A DNA stretch of 64,000 bases from Streptomyces virginiae (GTDB taxonomy: Bacteria; Actinomycetota; Actinomycetes; Streptomycetales; Streptomycetaceae): positions 186,001-250,000 of the forward strand of contig NZ_JOAK01000009.1 of assembly GCF_000720455.1 (NCBI RefSeq), written 5' to 3'. Position 1 is the stretch's first letter, and every line of letters starts with the position of its first letter. Both the position numbers and the translations under genes were made by a program. The notes below the pieces were generated by a model. The model was not told the origin of the DNA and searched no databases. It worked only from the letters and a program-made list of their open reading frames with translations. Positions 26,813 to 34,765 of the stretch are shown in pieces.

Positions 26813-28645
26813 ATGGCGTCACCAGCAACCACGCAGACGGTCCGGCCGCTCGACACACTGCGCTTCGACGCCTCGGGCCCGCCGCAGATCACGAGCGTCG
26901 TCACCGACCACCTGCGGCTGCTCGGCGCACGGACGGACCGCCCCGTCCACGTGGACGCGCCCGCCGTCGGCACCACGCTCGCCGGCGGCGGCTTCGCACC
27001 GGCGCACGCGGCCGCCACCTGGGCGGATCCCGCGAGCGGGCTCGCCGACGAGGCCACGGTGCAGGCCGCCACCGGCATCATGGCCGTGCACGGGCGACGC
27101 GACGGCACCCCGCGCGGACTCGCCGTCGACTACGCCGCCACGGCCACCGCCGTCCTCGCGGTACAGGGCCTGCTCGCGAACCTCGTGGGCCAGGCCCGCG
27201 GCGCGGCACCCGCCCACGTCACCACCGGAGCGGACCGGGCCGGACTGCTCGCCGTGTCCCAGTACCTCGCGGCCGCCGGCGCCGACGAGGGCGAGGCGGC
27301 CGAAATAGCCGCCGGCGGACCGCCGTTCACCTCCGCCGACGGGACCGTCTTCGAACTGGAGACGCTCGACCCGGGAGCCTGGGCCGCCTTCTGGAAGGCC
27401 CTGGAGGCACCCGCGGACGCCCTGCGCGCCGGCTGGCGGCCCTTCCAGTTCCGCTACGCCACCGCCTGCGCCCCCCTCCCGGCAGCCCTCCACACCACGG
27501 CCCGGTCCCACGGCTGGGACCGGATCCGCCGGGCCGCGGCCGCCTCAGGTGCCGAAGTGTGCGCGCTGCGCTCCCTCGCGGACCGGGCCGCGGAGCACGA
27601 CGGCGCCGCCCCGTGGTCCCTCACGCCGTCGACGGCCTGGGCCGCCGGGAGCGCCGGGAGCGTCCGGGCCGCTGGTGCCGCCGGCGGTCTGCCGGCACCG
27701 CCGGCCGCCGGGTCCCTGCGGGAGTCCGCCGGACCCCTGGCCGGGCTGACCGTGCTGGAGGCCGGCCGCCGTATCCAGGCACCGCTCGCCGCGCACCTGC
27801 TCGGGCTGCTCGGCGCCGACGTGATCCGCATCGAACCGCCGGGCGGCGACCCGCTGCGCGGCATGCCCCCCGCCTGTTCAGGGATCTCCGCCCGCTGGCT
27901 CGCCCTCAACCGCGGCAAGCGGGCCGTCGAGATCGACATCAAGGCGGAGGCGGACCGCGGGCGGCTGCGGGACATGGCGGCGCACGCCGACGTCTTCCTC
28001 CACAACTGGGCGCCGGGCAAGGCCGCCGCCCTCGGCCTCGACGCCGACGACCTCGCACGCGTCAACCCCGCGCTCGTCCACGCGTACACCAGCGGCTGGG
28101 CCGGCCGGCTCGACGACGCCCCCATGGGCACGGACTTCATGGTCCAGGCCCGTACCGGAGTCGGCGAGGCCGCCCGCCCCGACGGCGAGCCCCCCGCGCC
28201 CTCGCTGATGACCCTGCTCGACGTCCTGGGCGGACTGCTGGGCGCCGAGGCCGTCCTCGCCGGGCTGCTCCTGCGCGAACGCACGGGCCGCGGCGTACGG
28301 GTCGACTCCTCCCTGCTCGGCGCGGCCGACACGCTGACCGGACCCGCCCTGCGCCGGGCGGCCCGCGGGCAGAACCCCCGGCGGCCGGCCGGGTTCCGGT
28401 ACCCGCTGGCCACGGCCGACGGCTGGATCGCACCCGCCGACGCCGATGCCCGCGCCGCGGCCGGCCACGACCTGCGCGGCCTGCCCACGGCCGAGGCCCT
28501 GTCCCGGCTGCGCCGGCACGGCCTGACAGCGACCGCCGTCACCACCGAACTGTCCGACCTGCACCACGACCCGCGATTCGCCGGCTCGATCAGCCGCGAC
28601 GCGCACGGCGCCCCCGCAGTCCCCGACCCCTGGAGCTTCGCATGA
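26813..28645 (+). CDS. CaiB/BaiF-type (class III) CoA-transferase with duplicated domain
   Basis: A 610-residue protein, about 200 longer than ordinary family III CoA-transferases. The C-terminal half (from about 300) is canonical: GLTVLEAGRRIQAPLAAHLL, LGADVIRIEPPGGDPLRG, LNRGKRAVEIDIK, VFLHNWAPGKAAALG and GTDFMVQARTGVG, whose Asp is the expected catalytic residue. The N-terminal 280 residues keep weaker CaiB-like text (GLAVDYAATATAVLAVQGLL, PPFTSADGTVFELETLDPGAW) without a clear catalytic Asp, so they look like a degenerate second domain. ATG 26813 follows GGAGAGGAGAGGC. Its stop overlaps the next start (ATGA). Confidence 0.87.
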   Translation: MASPATTQTVRPLDTLRFDASGPPQITSVVTDHLRLLGARTDRPVHVDAPAVGTTLAGGGFAPAHAAATWADPASGLADEATVQAATGIMAVHGRRDGTPRGLAVDYAATATAVLAVQGLLANLVGQARGAAPAHVTTGADRAGLLAVSQYLAAAGADEGEAAEIAAGGPPFTSADGTVFELETLDPGAWAAFWKALEAPADALRAGWRPFQFRYATACAPLPAALHTTARSHGWDRIRRAAAASGAEVCALRSLADRAAEHDGAAPWSLTPSTAWAAGSAGSVRAAGAAGGLPAPPAAGSLRESAGPLAGLTVLEAGRRIQAPLAAHLLGLLGADVIRIEPPGGDPLRGMPPACSGISARWLALNRGKRAVEIDIKAEADRGRLRDMAAHADVFLHNWAPGKAAALGLDADDLARVNPALVHAYTSGWAGRLDDAPMGTDFMVQARTGVGEAARPDGEPPAPSLMTLLDVLGGLLGAEAVLAGLLLRERTGRGVRVDSSLLGAADTLTGPALRRAARGQNPRRPAGFRYPLATADGWIAPADADARAAAGHDLRGLPTAEALSRLRRHGLTATAVTTELSDLHHDPRFAGSISRDAHGAPAVPDPWSFA

Positions 28646-30300
28646 CCGCCGACAGGCTCGTACTGCGTGACCTGCTGCCCGCCGAACTCCGCCGCGCCTG
28701 GGTGGTCGACGGCACCTGCCCCGACCTCGACCTCTACAGCCTCTTCCGCGCACGCCAGATCGCCGACCTGCACCGCACCGCCGTCGTCGACGCCAGGGGC
28801 AAGCTCTGCTACACCGCCCTCGACCGCAAGGTCCGATGTCTGGCGACGGGCCTGAGGGACCTCGGGATCGGCCCGGGCGACGTGGTCGGCGTACAACTGC
28901 CCGACGGCCGGAACGCCGTCATCGCCGACCTGGCGCTGGCCGCGCTCGGAGCGGTCGCGCTGCCCTTCCCCGTGGGCCGGGGCGTACTGGAGGCGGAGTG
29001 CCTGCTGCGCCGCGCCGAGGCCGTCGCCGTCATCGCGGCGACCGAGCACCGCGCGTTCCGGCACGCGGCCGATCTGCGCACGCTGGCCGGGGCACTGCCG
29101 CGGCTGCGGCACGTCATCGCCGCGGGGCGGCCGGACACCATCCCTGAAGGAACGATTCCGCTGGCGGAGCTGCTGCGCAGCGACCCCGGCGGCTTCGTCC
29201 CCGCCCGGCCCGACCCCGACAGCGCCGCACGCATCCTCGTCTCGTCCGGCTCCGAGGCGGAGCCCAAGATGATCGCCTACTCGCACAACGCGCTGGCCGG
29301 GGGCCGCGGCAACTTCCTGGCCTCCCTCATCCCCGACGGCACCCCGCCGCGCTGCCTCTTCCTCGTCCCGCTGGCCTCCGCCTTCGGCTCCAACGGCACC
29401 GCGGTCACCCTCGCCCGGCACGGCGGCACCCTCGTGCTGCTCGACCACTTCAGCGCGGACGCCGCGCTGGCGGCGGTGCGCGAACACCGGCCGACGCACG
29501 TCCTCGGCGTGCCCACCATGGTCCGCATGATGCTCGAACGCCTCGACGGCAGCGGCGGGGAACTGCCTTCGCCCACCGCGCTGGTCCTCGGCGGCGCACC
29601 GCTCGACGAGACCACGGCGGCCGCCGCCGCGCAGGCCTTCGGCTGCCCCGTCGTCAACCTCTACGGCTCCGCCGACGGCGTCAACTGCCATACGGGACTG
29701 GGCAGTACGGTGCCCCCCACCGACGGTTCCGGCGTCGTCGCCGGCCACCCCGACCCCCGGGTCGCCGAGATCCGCATCGCCGACCCCGACACCCACGAGC
29801 CGCTGCCCGACGGCGCCCTCGGCGAGATCATCTCGCGCGGCCCGATGACCCCGCTGTGCTACGTCGGCGCCCCCGAACTGGACGCCCGCTACCGCACGCC
29901 CGACGGCTGGGTCCGCACCGGTGACCTCGGCTACCTCGACGCCGAGAGCGTCCTGCACGTCGTCGGCCGCCTCAAGGACATCGTCATCCGCGGCGGGGCC
30001 AACATCAGCCCCGCCGAGGTGGAACGCGAACTCACCGCGCACCCCCAGGTCCGGGACGTGGCCTGCGTCGGCGTCCCCGACCCGCTGATGGGGGAGCGGC
30101 TCGCGGCCTGCGTCGTGGCCCGCGGGGCACACGCCCCCACCCTCGCATCCCTCGGCGAACACCTCGCGGGACGCGGCCTGGAGCGGCGCAAACACCCCGA
30201 ACGCCTCCTGGTCGTCCCGGAACTCCCCCTGACGGCGGCCGGCAAACCCGACCGCGCGGCCCTCCGCAAACGCCTGACGGAGAGCAGCGCCCTCGTGTAG
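28642..30300 (+). CDS. Class I adenylate-forming enzyme (acyl-CoA/aryl-acid ligase family)
   Basis: A 552-residue AMP-binding enzyme that activates a carboxylic acid. The P-loop-like A3 motif is variant, SSGSEAEPKMIAYSH in place of the usual TSGTTGxPK. Other core motifs are intact: LVLGGAPL, VNLYGSADG, TGDLGYLD, GRLKDIVIRGGANISPAEVE and a C-terminal PLTAAGKPDRAALR with the catalytic Lys. The acid is not predictable by eye; aryl, branched or betaine-like acids are all possible. It is translationally coupled to the CoA-transferase. A CoA or carrier-protein acceptor would both fit. Confidence 0.9.
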   Translation: MTADRLVLRDLLPAELRRAWVVDGTCPDLDLYSLFRARQIADLHRTAVVDARGKLCYTALDRKVRCLATGLRDLGIGPGDVVGVQLPDGRNAVIADLALAALGAVALPFPVGRGVLEAECLLRRAEAVAVIAATEHRAFRHAADLRTLAGALPRLRHVIAAGRPDTIPEGTIPLAELLRSDPGGFVPARPDPDSAARILVSSGSEAEPKMIAYSHNALAGGRGNFLASLIPDGTPPRCLFLVPLASAFGSNGTAVTLARHGGTLVLLDHFSADAALAAVREHRPTHVLGVPTMVRMMLERLDGSGGELPSPTALVLGGAPLDETTAAAAAQAFGCPVVNLYGSADGVNCHTGLGSTVPPTDGSGVVAGHPDPRVAEIRIADPDTHEPLPDGALGEIISRGPMTPLCYVGAPELDARYRTPDGWVRTGDLGYLDAESVLHVVGRLKDIVIRGGANISPAEVERELTAHPQVRDVACVGVPDPLMGERLAACVVARGAHAPTLASLGEHLAGRGLERRKHPERLLVVPELPLTAAGKPDRAALRKRLTESSALV

Positions 30301-30329
30301 AAGGGCCGTCGGGGCACGCCGGGCCGCGC

Positions 30330-30710
30330 CGGGGAACACCGGCCGAGCGCCGCCGCGGGGCCCCGGTTCTGACAGGACGACGCCGGGGCGGGTCGGGCTT
30401 CGACCGCCGCCGGCCAGATCTCGATCTCCACGTCGCCGTCGCCGACGCAGAAGGTCGCCCACCTGCCAGGTGACGGACCGTTCGCCGTCGCCGCAGCGCA
30501 GGAACACGGCCCGCTCGGCCCGGCCGGGTCCGCCGCGGGCGCGACCAGGCCGCCGTGGCCGTCCGGGTGGAAGGGGCCGACGGCGGTGAGATCGGGCGCG
30601 TGCACGAGCGCGCCCGCCGCGTCGACGAGCGCCACCCCCGTCCCGACCGGGGCGCCGCCCGTATCGGGCACGGCGTACGGCGCGGACGCTACGGGGCGGT
30701 GCGGTGTCAC
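30330..30710 (-). pseudogene. Frameshifted small gene of unknown family
   Basis: A GTG at 30710 follows GGAGA by 5 nt and opens APYAVPDTGGAPVGTGVALV with convincing coding bias. After about 50 codons the sense text moves to another frame (RAERAVFLRCGDGERSVTWQ) and then returns to the first (FCVGDGDVEIEIWPAAVEA). Two compensating indels therefore interrupt a protein of roughly 110-130 residues. It could be a decayed gene or a sequencing error. No family was recognised. The 3' limit is approximate. Confidence 0.45.
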
Positions 30711-30778
30711 GGACTTCTCCAGGGGCGCGTACGGGGCCGGACGTCATCGTGGCCCCGTGCCGCCCTGCCCCGATACAG

Positions 30779-30815
30779 GGGAGGGGCCCGGCGGACGTCC
30801 CACCGGGCCCCTCCC
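30779..30815 (-). terminator. Hairpin after the metal ABC transporter operon
   Basis: GGGAGGGGCCCGG (30779-30791) pairs with CCGGGCCCCTCCC (30803-30815) around an 11-nt loop. It lies 15 bp beyond the stop of the substrate-binding protein gene. Confidence 0.7.
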
Positions 30816-30830
30816 GCTACCCCCTGAGGA

Positions 30831-31637
30831 TCAGGGGGTACCCATGGCCTTCTTCAGCTCCGCCGCGGCGTTGCGGTAGACCGGCAGCAGATCGAGGTCG
30901 TCCCCCGGGTAGTTGACGATCTTCACCTGCTTGGCACCGGAGTCCGGCAGCACCGCGCCGGTCGACATGTGCGCGTTGTCCAGCACCAGCGACGGCTTCT
31001 TCGCGGCGAGTTCGGCGAGCTGCGCCGGGGTCACGGCCTCCGGCCCGTAGGTGCCCACCGTGGTCGCGCCCGCGAGCTTCGCCGACCACGCGGTGAAGAC
31101 CTGGGTCACGACGGAGGGGCTGCGGCCGCCGGGCCAGCCCGCCTGGAGCTCCTTGTTCAGCTTCGTGTACTCGGCGTCGAAGCCGGTCTTCCACTGCGCG
31201 GCGGCGTCCGCCGTGCCGAACAGCCCCGCCAGGCGGCCGACTTCGGCGGACACCTTGTCGGGGTCGTTGTCGAGCTCCACCTCGACGAGCTTCGCCTTGG
31301 ACCCCGCCGCCTCCTTGATCTTCGCGGCGTACGGCTCGAACGGCGCGTACAGCACGAAGTCCGCCTTGGCGACGGCGGCGAGGTCCGAGGGCTTGGGGTC
31401 GTAGTCCGGGGCGTGGTGGACGGACTGCGGCACGATGACCTTGATGTCCTCCGCGCCGGCGGCCTTCGCGAAGGCGCCCTCCCAGGTGGTCGTCACGACC
31501 ACGGACGGCTTGCCGGTGCGCGGCAGCTCCGGTCCCCCGCCGGACGTGGACGAGGCGTCGTTCCCGCAGCCGGCGGTCAGGAAGAGGGCCGCGCTCAGTG
31601 CGAGGACGGCAGGGATACGGACGCGGGTGCGCGCCAT
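30831..31637 (-). CDS. Metal ABC transporter substrate-binding lipoprotein (ZnuA/TroA-like)
   Basis: A 268-residue lipoprotein with lipobox LTAGC (Cys24). It belongs to cluster A-I binding proteins for Zn(II) or Mn(II). SVVVTTTWEGAFAKAAGAED starts the first lobe, and likely ligands are in VHHAPDYDP (His74/His75) and in DNAHMSTGAVLPD. The long His-rich loop of many ZnuA proteins is absent. ATG 31637 has GGAGAAT upstream. It is the last gene of an ATPase-permease-binding-protein operon, and its 5' end overlaps the permease gene by 43 bp. Confidence 0.88.
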   Translation of the reverse strand: MARTRVRIPAVLALSAALFLTAGCGNDASSTSGGGPELPRTGKPSVVVTTTWEGAFAKAAGAEDIKVIVPQSVHHAPDYDPKPSDLAAVAKADFVLYAPFEPYAAKIKEAAGSKAKLVEVELDNDPDKVSAEVGRLAGLFGTADAAAQWKTGFDAEYTKLNKELQAGWPGGRSPSVVTQVFTAWSAKLAGATTVGTYGPEAVTPAQLAELAAKKPSLVLDNAHMSTGAVLPDSGAKQVKIVNYPGDDLDLLPVYRNAAAELKKAMGTP

Positions 31638-32464
31638 GAGCTGATTCTCCGTTCGGGTATGAAATGCACCGCGAGGACCAGCGCCCCCGCGGTCAGGACG
31701 AGGACCGGGCCCGGCGGCCAGTCCAGCCACAGGGCCAGCAGGAACCCCGTCAGGTTCACCGCGACGCCGATGCCGACCGCCCACAGGGTGATCGACTTCA
31801 GCGAGCTGCCCAGGCGGCGCGCGGCGAGTGCGGGCAGCAGGGTCAGCGCGTCGACGAGCAGCGCGCCGGTGAGTTTGATGGCCCCGGCGACCGCGACGGC
31901 GACCAGGACCAGGAGCACGGCCGTCAGAGCCCGCACCGGGACGCCGGAGCACAGGGCGAGCTCGCGGTCGTAGAGCAGCAGGCCGATCTCGCGCCGCCGC
32001 CACCAGAACAGGCCGGGCACGGCGACCGCGAGGACGCCGAGGACGACGAGGTCGGGCGTGCCGACGGACAGGATCGACCCCCACAGCAGGGCGAACGCGC
32101 CGGAGGCGTTGACCCCCGACACGGCCAGCAGCAGCAGCGCCGCCGCGATGGCCAGGCTCATCAGCAGCCCCATCGCCCCCGAGAGGCCGTCCGGTGTACG
32201 GGCGAGCGGGGCCACGCCCGCGCCGGCCAGCGCGCAGGCCACCAGCGCGCACAGCATGGGGTCGAGCCCGGTGAGCAGGCCCACGGCGATGCCCAGCAGG
32301 GCCACGTGCATCATCGCGAACCGGACCGGCATGATGTCGAGTCCGACGATGACGACGCCGACGACCGGCAGTCCGACGGCGGCCAGCAGCAGTGCCGCTC
32401 CAGCCCGTTGGACGGGCAGCAGCTGCAGCAGTTCCCCGAGGTCCGCGGTGGCCAGCGTGGTCAC
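31595..32464 (-). CDS. Metal ABC transporter permease (ZnuB family)
   Basis: A 289-residue inner-membrane permease with about eight or nine helices of the ABC-3 family. Typical segments include MPVRFAMMHVALLGIAVGLL, GLLMSLAIAAALLLLAVSGV and GALLVDALTLLPALAARRLG. GTG 32464 overlaps the stop of the ATPase gene (GTGA), so the two are translationally coupled. The last 18 residues after HFIPERRIS overlap the binding-protein gene in another frame. Paired with the ATPase it would import Zn, Mn or Fe; the metal cannot be decided, and no Zur box was spotted in the 250 bp upstream of the operon. Confidence 0.88.
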   Translation of the reverse strand: MTTLATADLGELLQLLPVQRAGAALLLAAVGLPVVGVVIVGLDIMPVRFAMMHVALLGIAVGLLTGLDPMLCALVACALAGAGVAPLARTPDGLSGAMGLLMSLAIAAALLLLAVSGVNASGAFALLWGSILSVGTPDLVVLGVLAVAVPGLFWWRRREIGLLLYDRELALCSGVPVRALTAVLLVLVAVAVAGAIKLTGALLVDALTLLPALAARRLGSSLKSITLWAVGIGVAVNLTGFLLALWLDWPPGPVLVLTAGALVLAVHFIPERRISSWRAPASVSLPSSH

Positions 32465-33096
32465 CGGACCTCCCGCAGCCGGCCCGCGGCCATCTCCAGC
32501 ACGCGGTCGCAGCGGTCCGCCAGGGCCCGGTCGTGCGTCACCACGATCAGCGTCACCGGCAGTGCGGTGAGCACGTCCGCGGCCTCCGCCTGCCCGTCGA
32601 AGTCGAGGGCGGCCGTCGGCTCGTCCGCCAGGAGCAGCTCGGCGCCCGCCGCCACGCACCCGATCGCCCGGGCCAGGTACATGCGCTGCAACTGGCCGCC
32701 GGAGAGGGTGTGCAGGGGCCTCCCGGTCAGCGCGCCCACCCCGAGCCGGTCCGCGGCCTCGGCCGCTTCCGCCGGGGCGTGGCTGCCGGCCAGCAGCTCG
32801 CTGCCGAGCAGGGGGAACCGCCCGGCGGCGGGCTTCTGCGGGATCCAGGCGCAGGCCCGGCGCCGCCAAGCCCATTCGGCGGGGGAGCGGCCCTCCCGGC
32901 CGCCGACCAGGATCGAGCCCGCCATCTGGCGGTGCAGACCGAGGACGGCACGCAGGAGGGTGGATTTGCCGGACCCGTTGGTGCCGGTCAGCGCCACGCG
33001 CTCACCGGCGGCGATCTCCAGGTCCACGTCGGAGACGGCCTCCACCCGGCCGTGCCGGCAGACGACCCCCCGTATGCGCACGTCCAACCCGCCCAT
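32461..33096 (-). CDS. Metal ABC transporter ATP-binding protein (ZnuC-like)
   Basis: A 211-residue ABC ATPase. Walker A is GTNGSGKSTLL, the signature is LSGGQLQRMYLARA, Walker B is ELLLADEPTAALD, and the switch His is in LIVVTHD. It is slightly shorter than most ZnuC proteins. ATG 33096 has GAGGGG 6 nt upstream; the GTG at 33099 immediately before it is less well placed. It is the first gene of the importer operon and diverges from a tyrosinase gene over a 250-bp intergenic region. Confidence 0.9.
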   Translation of the reverse strand: MGGLDVRIRGVVCRHGRVEAVSDVDLEIAAGERVALTGTNGSGKSTLLRAVLGLHRQMAGSILVGGREGRSPAEWAWRRRACAWIPQKPAAGRFPLLGSELLAGSHAPAEAAEAADRLGVGALTGRPLHTLSGGQLQRMYLARAIGCVAAGAELLLADEPTAALDFDGQAEAADVLTALPVTLIVVTHDRALADRCDRVLEMAAGRLREVR

Positions 33097-33346
33097 CACA
33101 CGCCCCTCGATCGTCTCCGACTGCGCGGGACGGCGCGGCTCCGCCTCCCACGTGCCAGTAGTCGGACGCGGGGCGTCCGGGGTTCCCGCCGGTCCGGAAC
33201 CGATTGCGCCGGGCCGGGGGCGGGGTGCGCAGGGGGCCCTTTCGGGCCCGCCGCCCGCGCGCCGGTTCGATCACGACATGCACTTTCGGTAGGTTTCCTC
33301 CGGGTTCGTTGCGGTTCCTCCCGGTCTTCGGTGGAAGGTGGACACG

Positions 33347-34765
33347 ATGGGCAGCCCTCAGCAGGTGGCGCACGTGCGCAGGAACGTGTGGACCCTGCCG
33401 GCCGGCGACCTGACGCTCGCCCACTACGCGGCGGCCGTCGCCGAGATGAAGACACGGGACCCCGACGACCCCACCGGCTGGACCTACCAGGCGGCCATCC
33501 ACGGGACGAACACGACGCCTCCGATGCCGCTGTGGAACGGCTGCAAGCACGGCTCCTGGTACTTCCTCCCCTGGCACCGGATGTACCTCTACTACTTCGA
33601 GCGGATCGTCCGTGCCACGGTCGTGCAACTGGGCGGCCCGGCCGACTGGGCGCTGCCCTACTGGGACTACGACGCCGACCGGGAACAGGCCCGGATCCCA
33701 CCGGCCTTCCGCGACGAGGACGGCGGCGCCAACCCGCTGTTCGCCGAGCGGGCCAACCTCGTCAACGAAGGCGAACCCCTGCCCTTCGAGATCACCTCCC
33801 CGGCCTACGCCATGGGACGCACCCACTTCGTCGGCGAAGCCGAGTTCGGCGGGGGCATCACACCCAACGGCAGCACCTTCTGGAACCGGAAGGGCGCCCT
33901 GGAGGACACCCCGCACAACGCCGTGCACAGCCACATCGGCCGCTGGATGGGCAGGACCGGCACGGCCGCTCTGGATCCCGTCTTCTGGCTCCACCACGCC
34001 AACATCGACCGCCTCTGGTTCGTATGGGCCGGCCGCCCGGGGCACAGCAACCCGGACGACCCGCGCTGGATCACCCAGGAGTACAAGTTCTTCGACGCGG
34101 ACGGCAGCCAGCAGAGCCTGGCGGCCTCCGACGTCCTCGACACCGCCGGCCGGCTGGGCTACACGTACGAGCAGCCCGTGCCGATCTCCCCTCCGGTCCC
34201 GCTCCCGCCGTCCGTGACGAGGTCCCCCGTGCCCGAGATGCCGAGCGGTCCCGGTCCCTCGGGGCCGACCCCGCCCAAGCGGCGCGAGATGGCCGGCTCG
34301 TCGGAGCAGCCCCTGCTGCTCGTCGGCCGCGCCGCGAGCGTCGCCGTACCGATCGACCGGCGGACCACCGGACCGCTCGGCGCGGCACTCGGCGTCTCCG
34401 GCCCCGACAGCGACCGGCGCGTGTACCTCAACGTCGAGGACATCGAGGGCGAGACCAACCCCGACAAGGTCTACGGCATCTACGTCAACCTGCCCGAAGG
34501 CGCCTCCCGCGAACAGGCGGAGGGCCACCGGGTCGGCAACCTGTCGTTCTTCGGCATCGAGCGGGCCCAGGACCCCCGGGGCGACGAGCACCCGCACGGC
34601 CTGCGGGTGAGCGTCGAGATCACCCCGCTCGTGCGCAGGCTCCAGGCCGACGACGCCTGGGACGAAGCCCGGCTGCAGGTGACGTTCCGTCCGCTCGGAG
34701 CGGCGCCGGAGGAGGGCGAGGACCCGCCGGTCGAGATCGGGCGCGTCAGTCTCAGCTACACCTGA
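33347..34765 (+). CDS. Tyrosinase / polyphenol-oxidase-like type-3 copper protein
   Basis: A 472-residue binuclear copper oxidase without a visible signal peptide. CuA ligands are probably His52, His68 and His77 (CKHGSWYFLPWHRMYLYYFE); CuB ligands are His190, His194 and His217 (TPHNAVHSHIG, LDPVFWLHHANIDRLW). Unlike short Streptomyces MelC2 (about 270 residues) it has a Pro-rich linker and a C-terminal beta domain (about 320-472, YLNVEDIEGE..., VEITPLVRRL) resembling the KFDV region of plant polyphenol oxidases, which can shield the active site. No MelC1 caddie gene precedes it. ATG 33347 follows GGAAGG by 8 nt. Confidence 0.9.
   Translation: MGSPQQVAHVRRNVWTLPAGDLTLAHYAAAVAEMKTRDPDDPTGWTYQAAIHGTNTTPPMPLWNGCKHGSWYFLPWHRMYLYYFERIVRATVVQLGGPADWALPYWDYDADREQARIPPAFRDEDGGANPLFAERANLVNEGEPLPFEITSPAYAMGRTHFVGEAEFGGGITPNGSTFWNRKGALEDTPHNAVHSHIGRWMGRTGTAALDPVFWLHHANIDRLWFVWAGRPGHSNPDDPRWITQEYKFFDADGSQQSLAASDVLDTAGRLGYTYEQPVPISPPVPLPPSVTRSPVPEMPSGPGPSGPTPPKRREMAGSSEQPLLLVGRAASVAVPIDRRTTGPLGAALGVSGPDSDRRVYLNVEDIEGETNPDKVYGIYVNLPEGASREQAEGHRVGNLSFFGIERAQDPRGDEHPHGLRVSVEITPLVRRLQADDAWDEARLQVTFRPLGAAPEEGEDPPVEIGRVSLSYT

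Noticed and set aside
25414..27108. 564-residue version of the acyl-CoA dehydrogenase
   Set aside because: The N-terminal extension would cover the divergent promoter and the start of the CoA-transferase; GTG 26610 has a strong ribosome-binding site.
27454..30747. 1097-codon - strand frame opposite the CoA-transferase and ligase
   Set aside because: Length alone is not evidence at this GC content; the opposite strand has two genes with complete motif sets. Only its first part overlaps the small frameshifted gene described separately.
33100..33346. Zur box or tyrosinase promoter in the divergent region
   Set aside because: No AT-rich Zur-like palindrome was found; a TAGGTT at 33290-33295 is a weak -10 with no good -35, so it was not listed as a feature.
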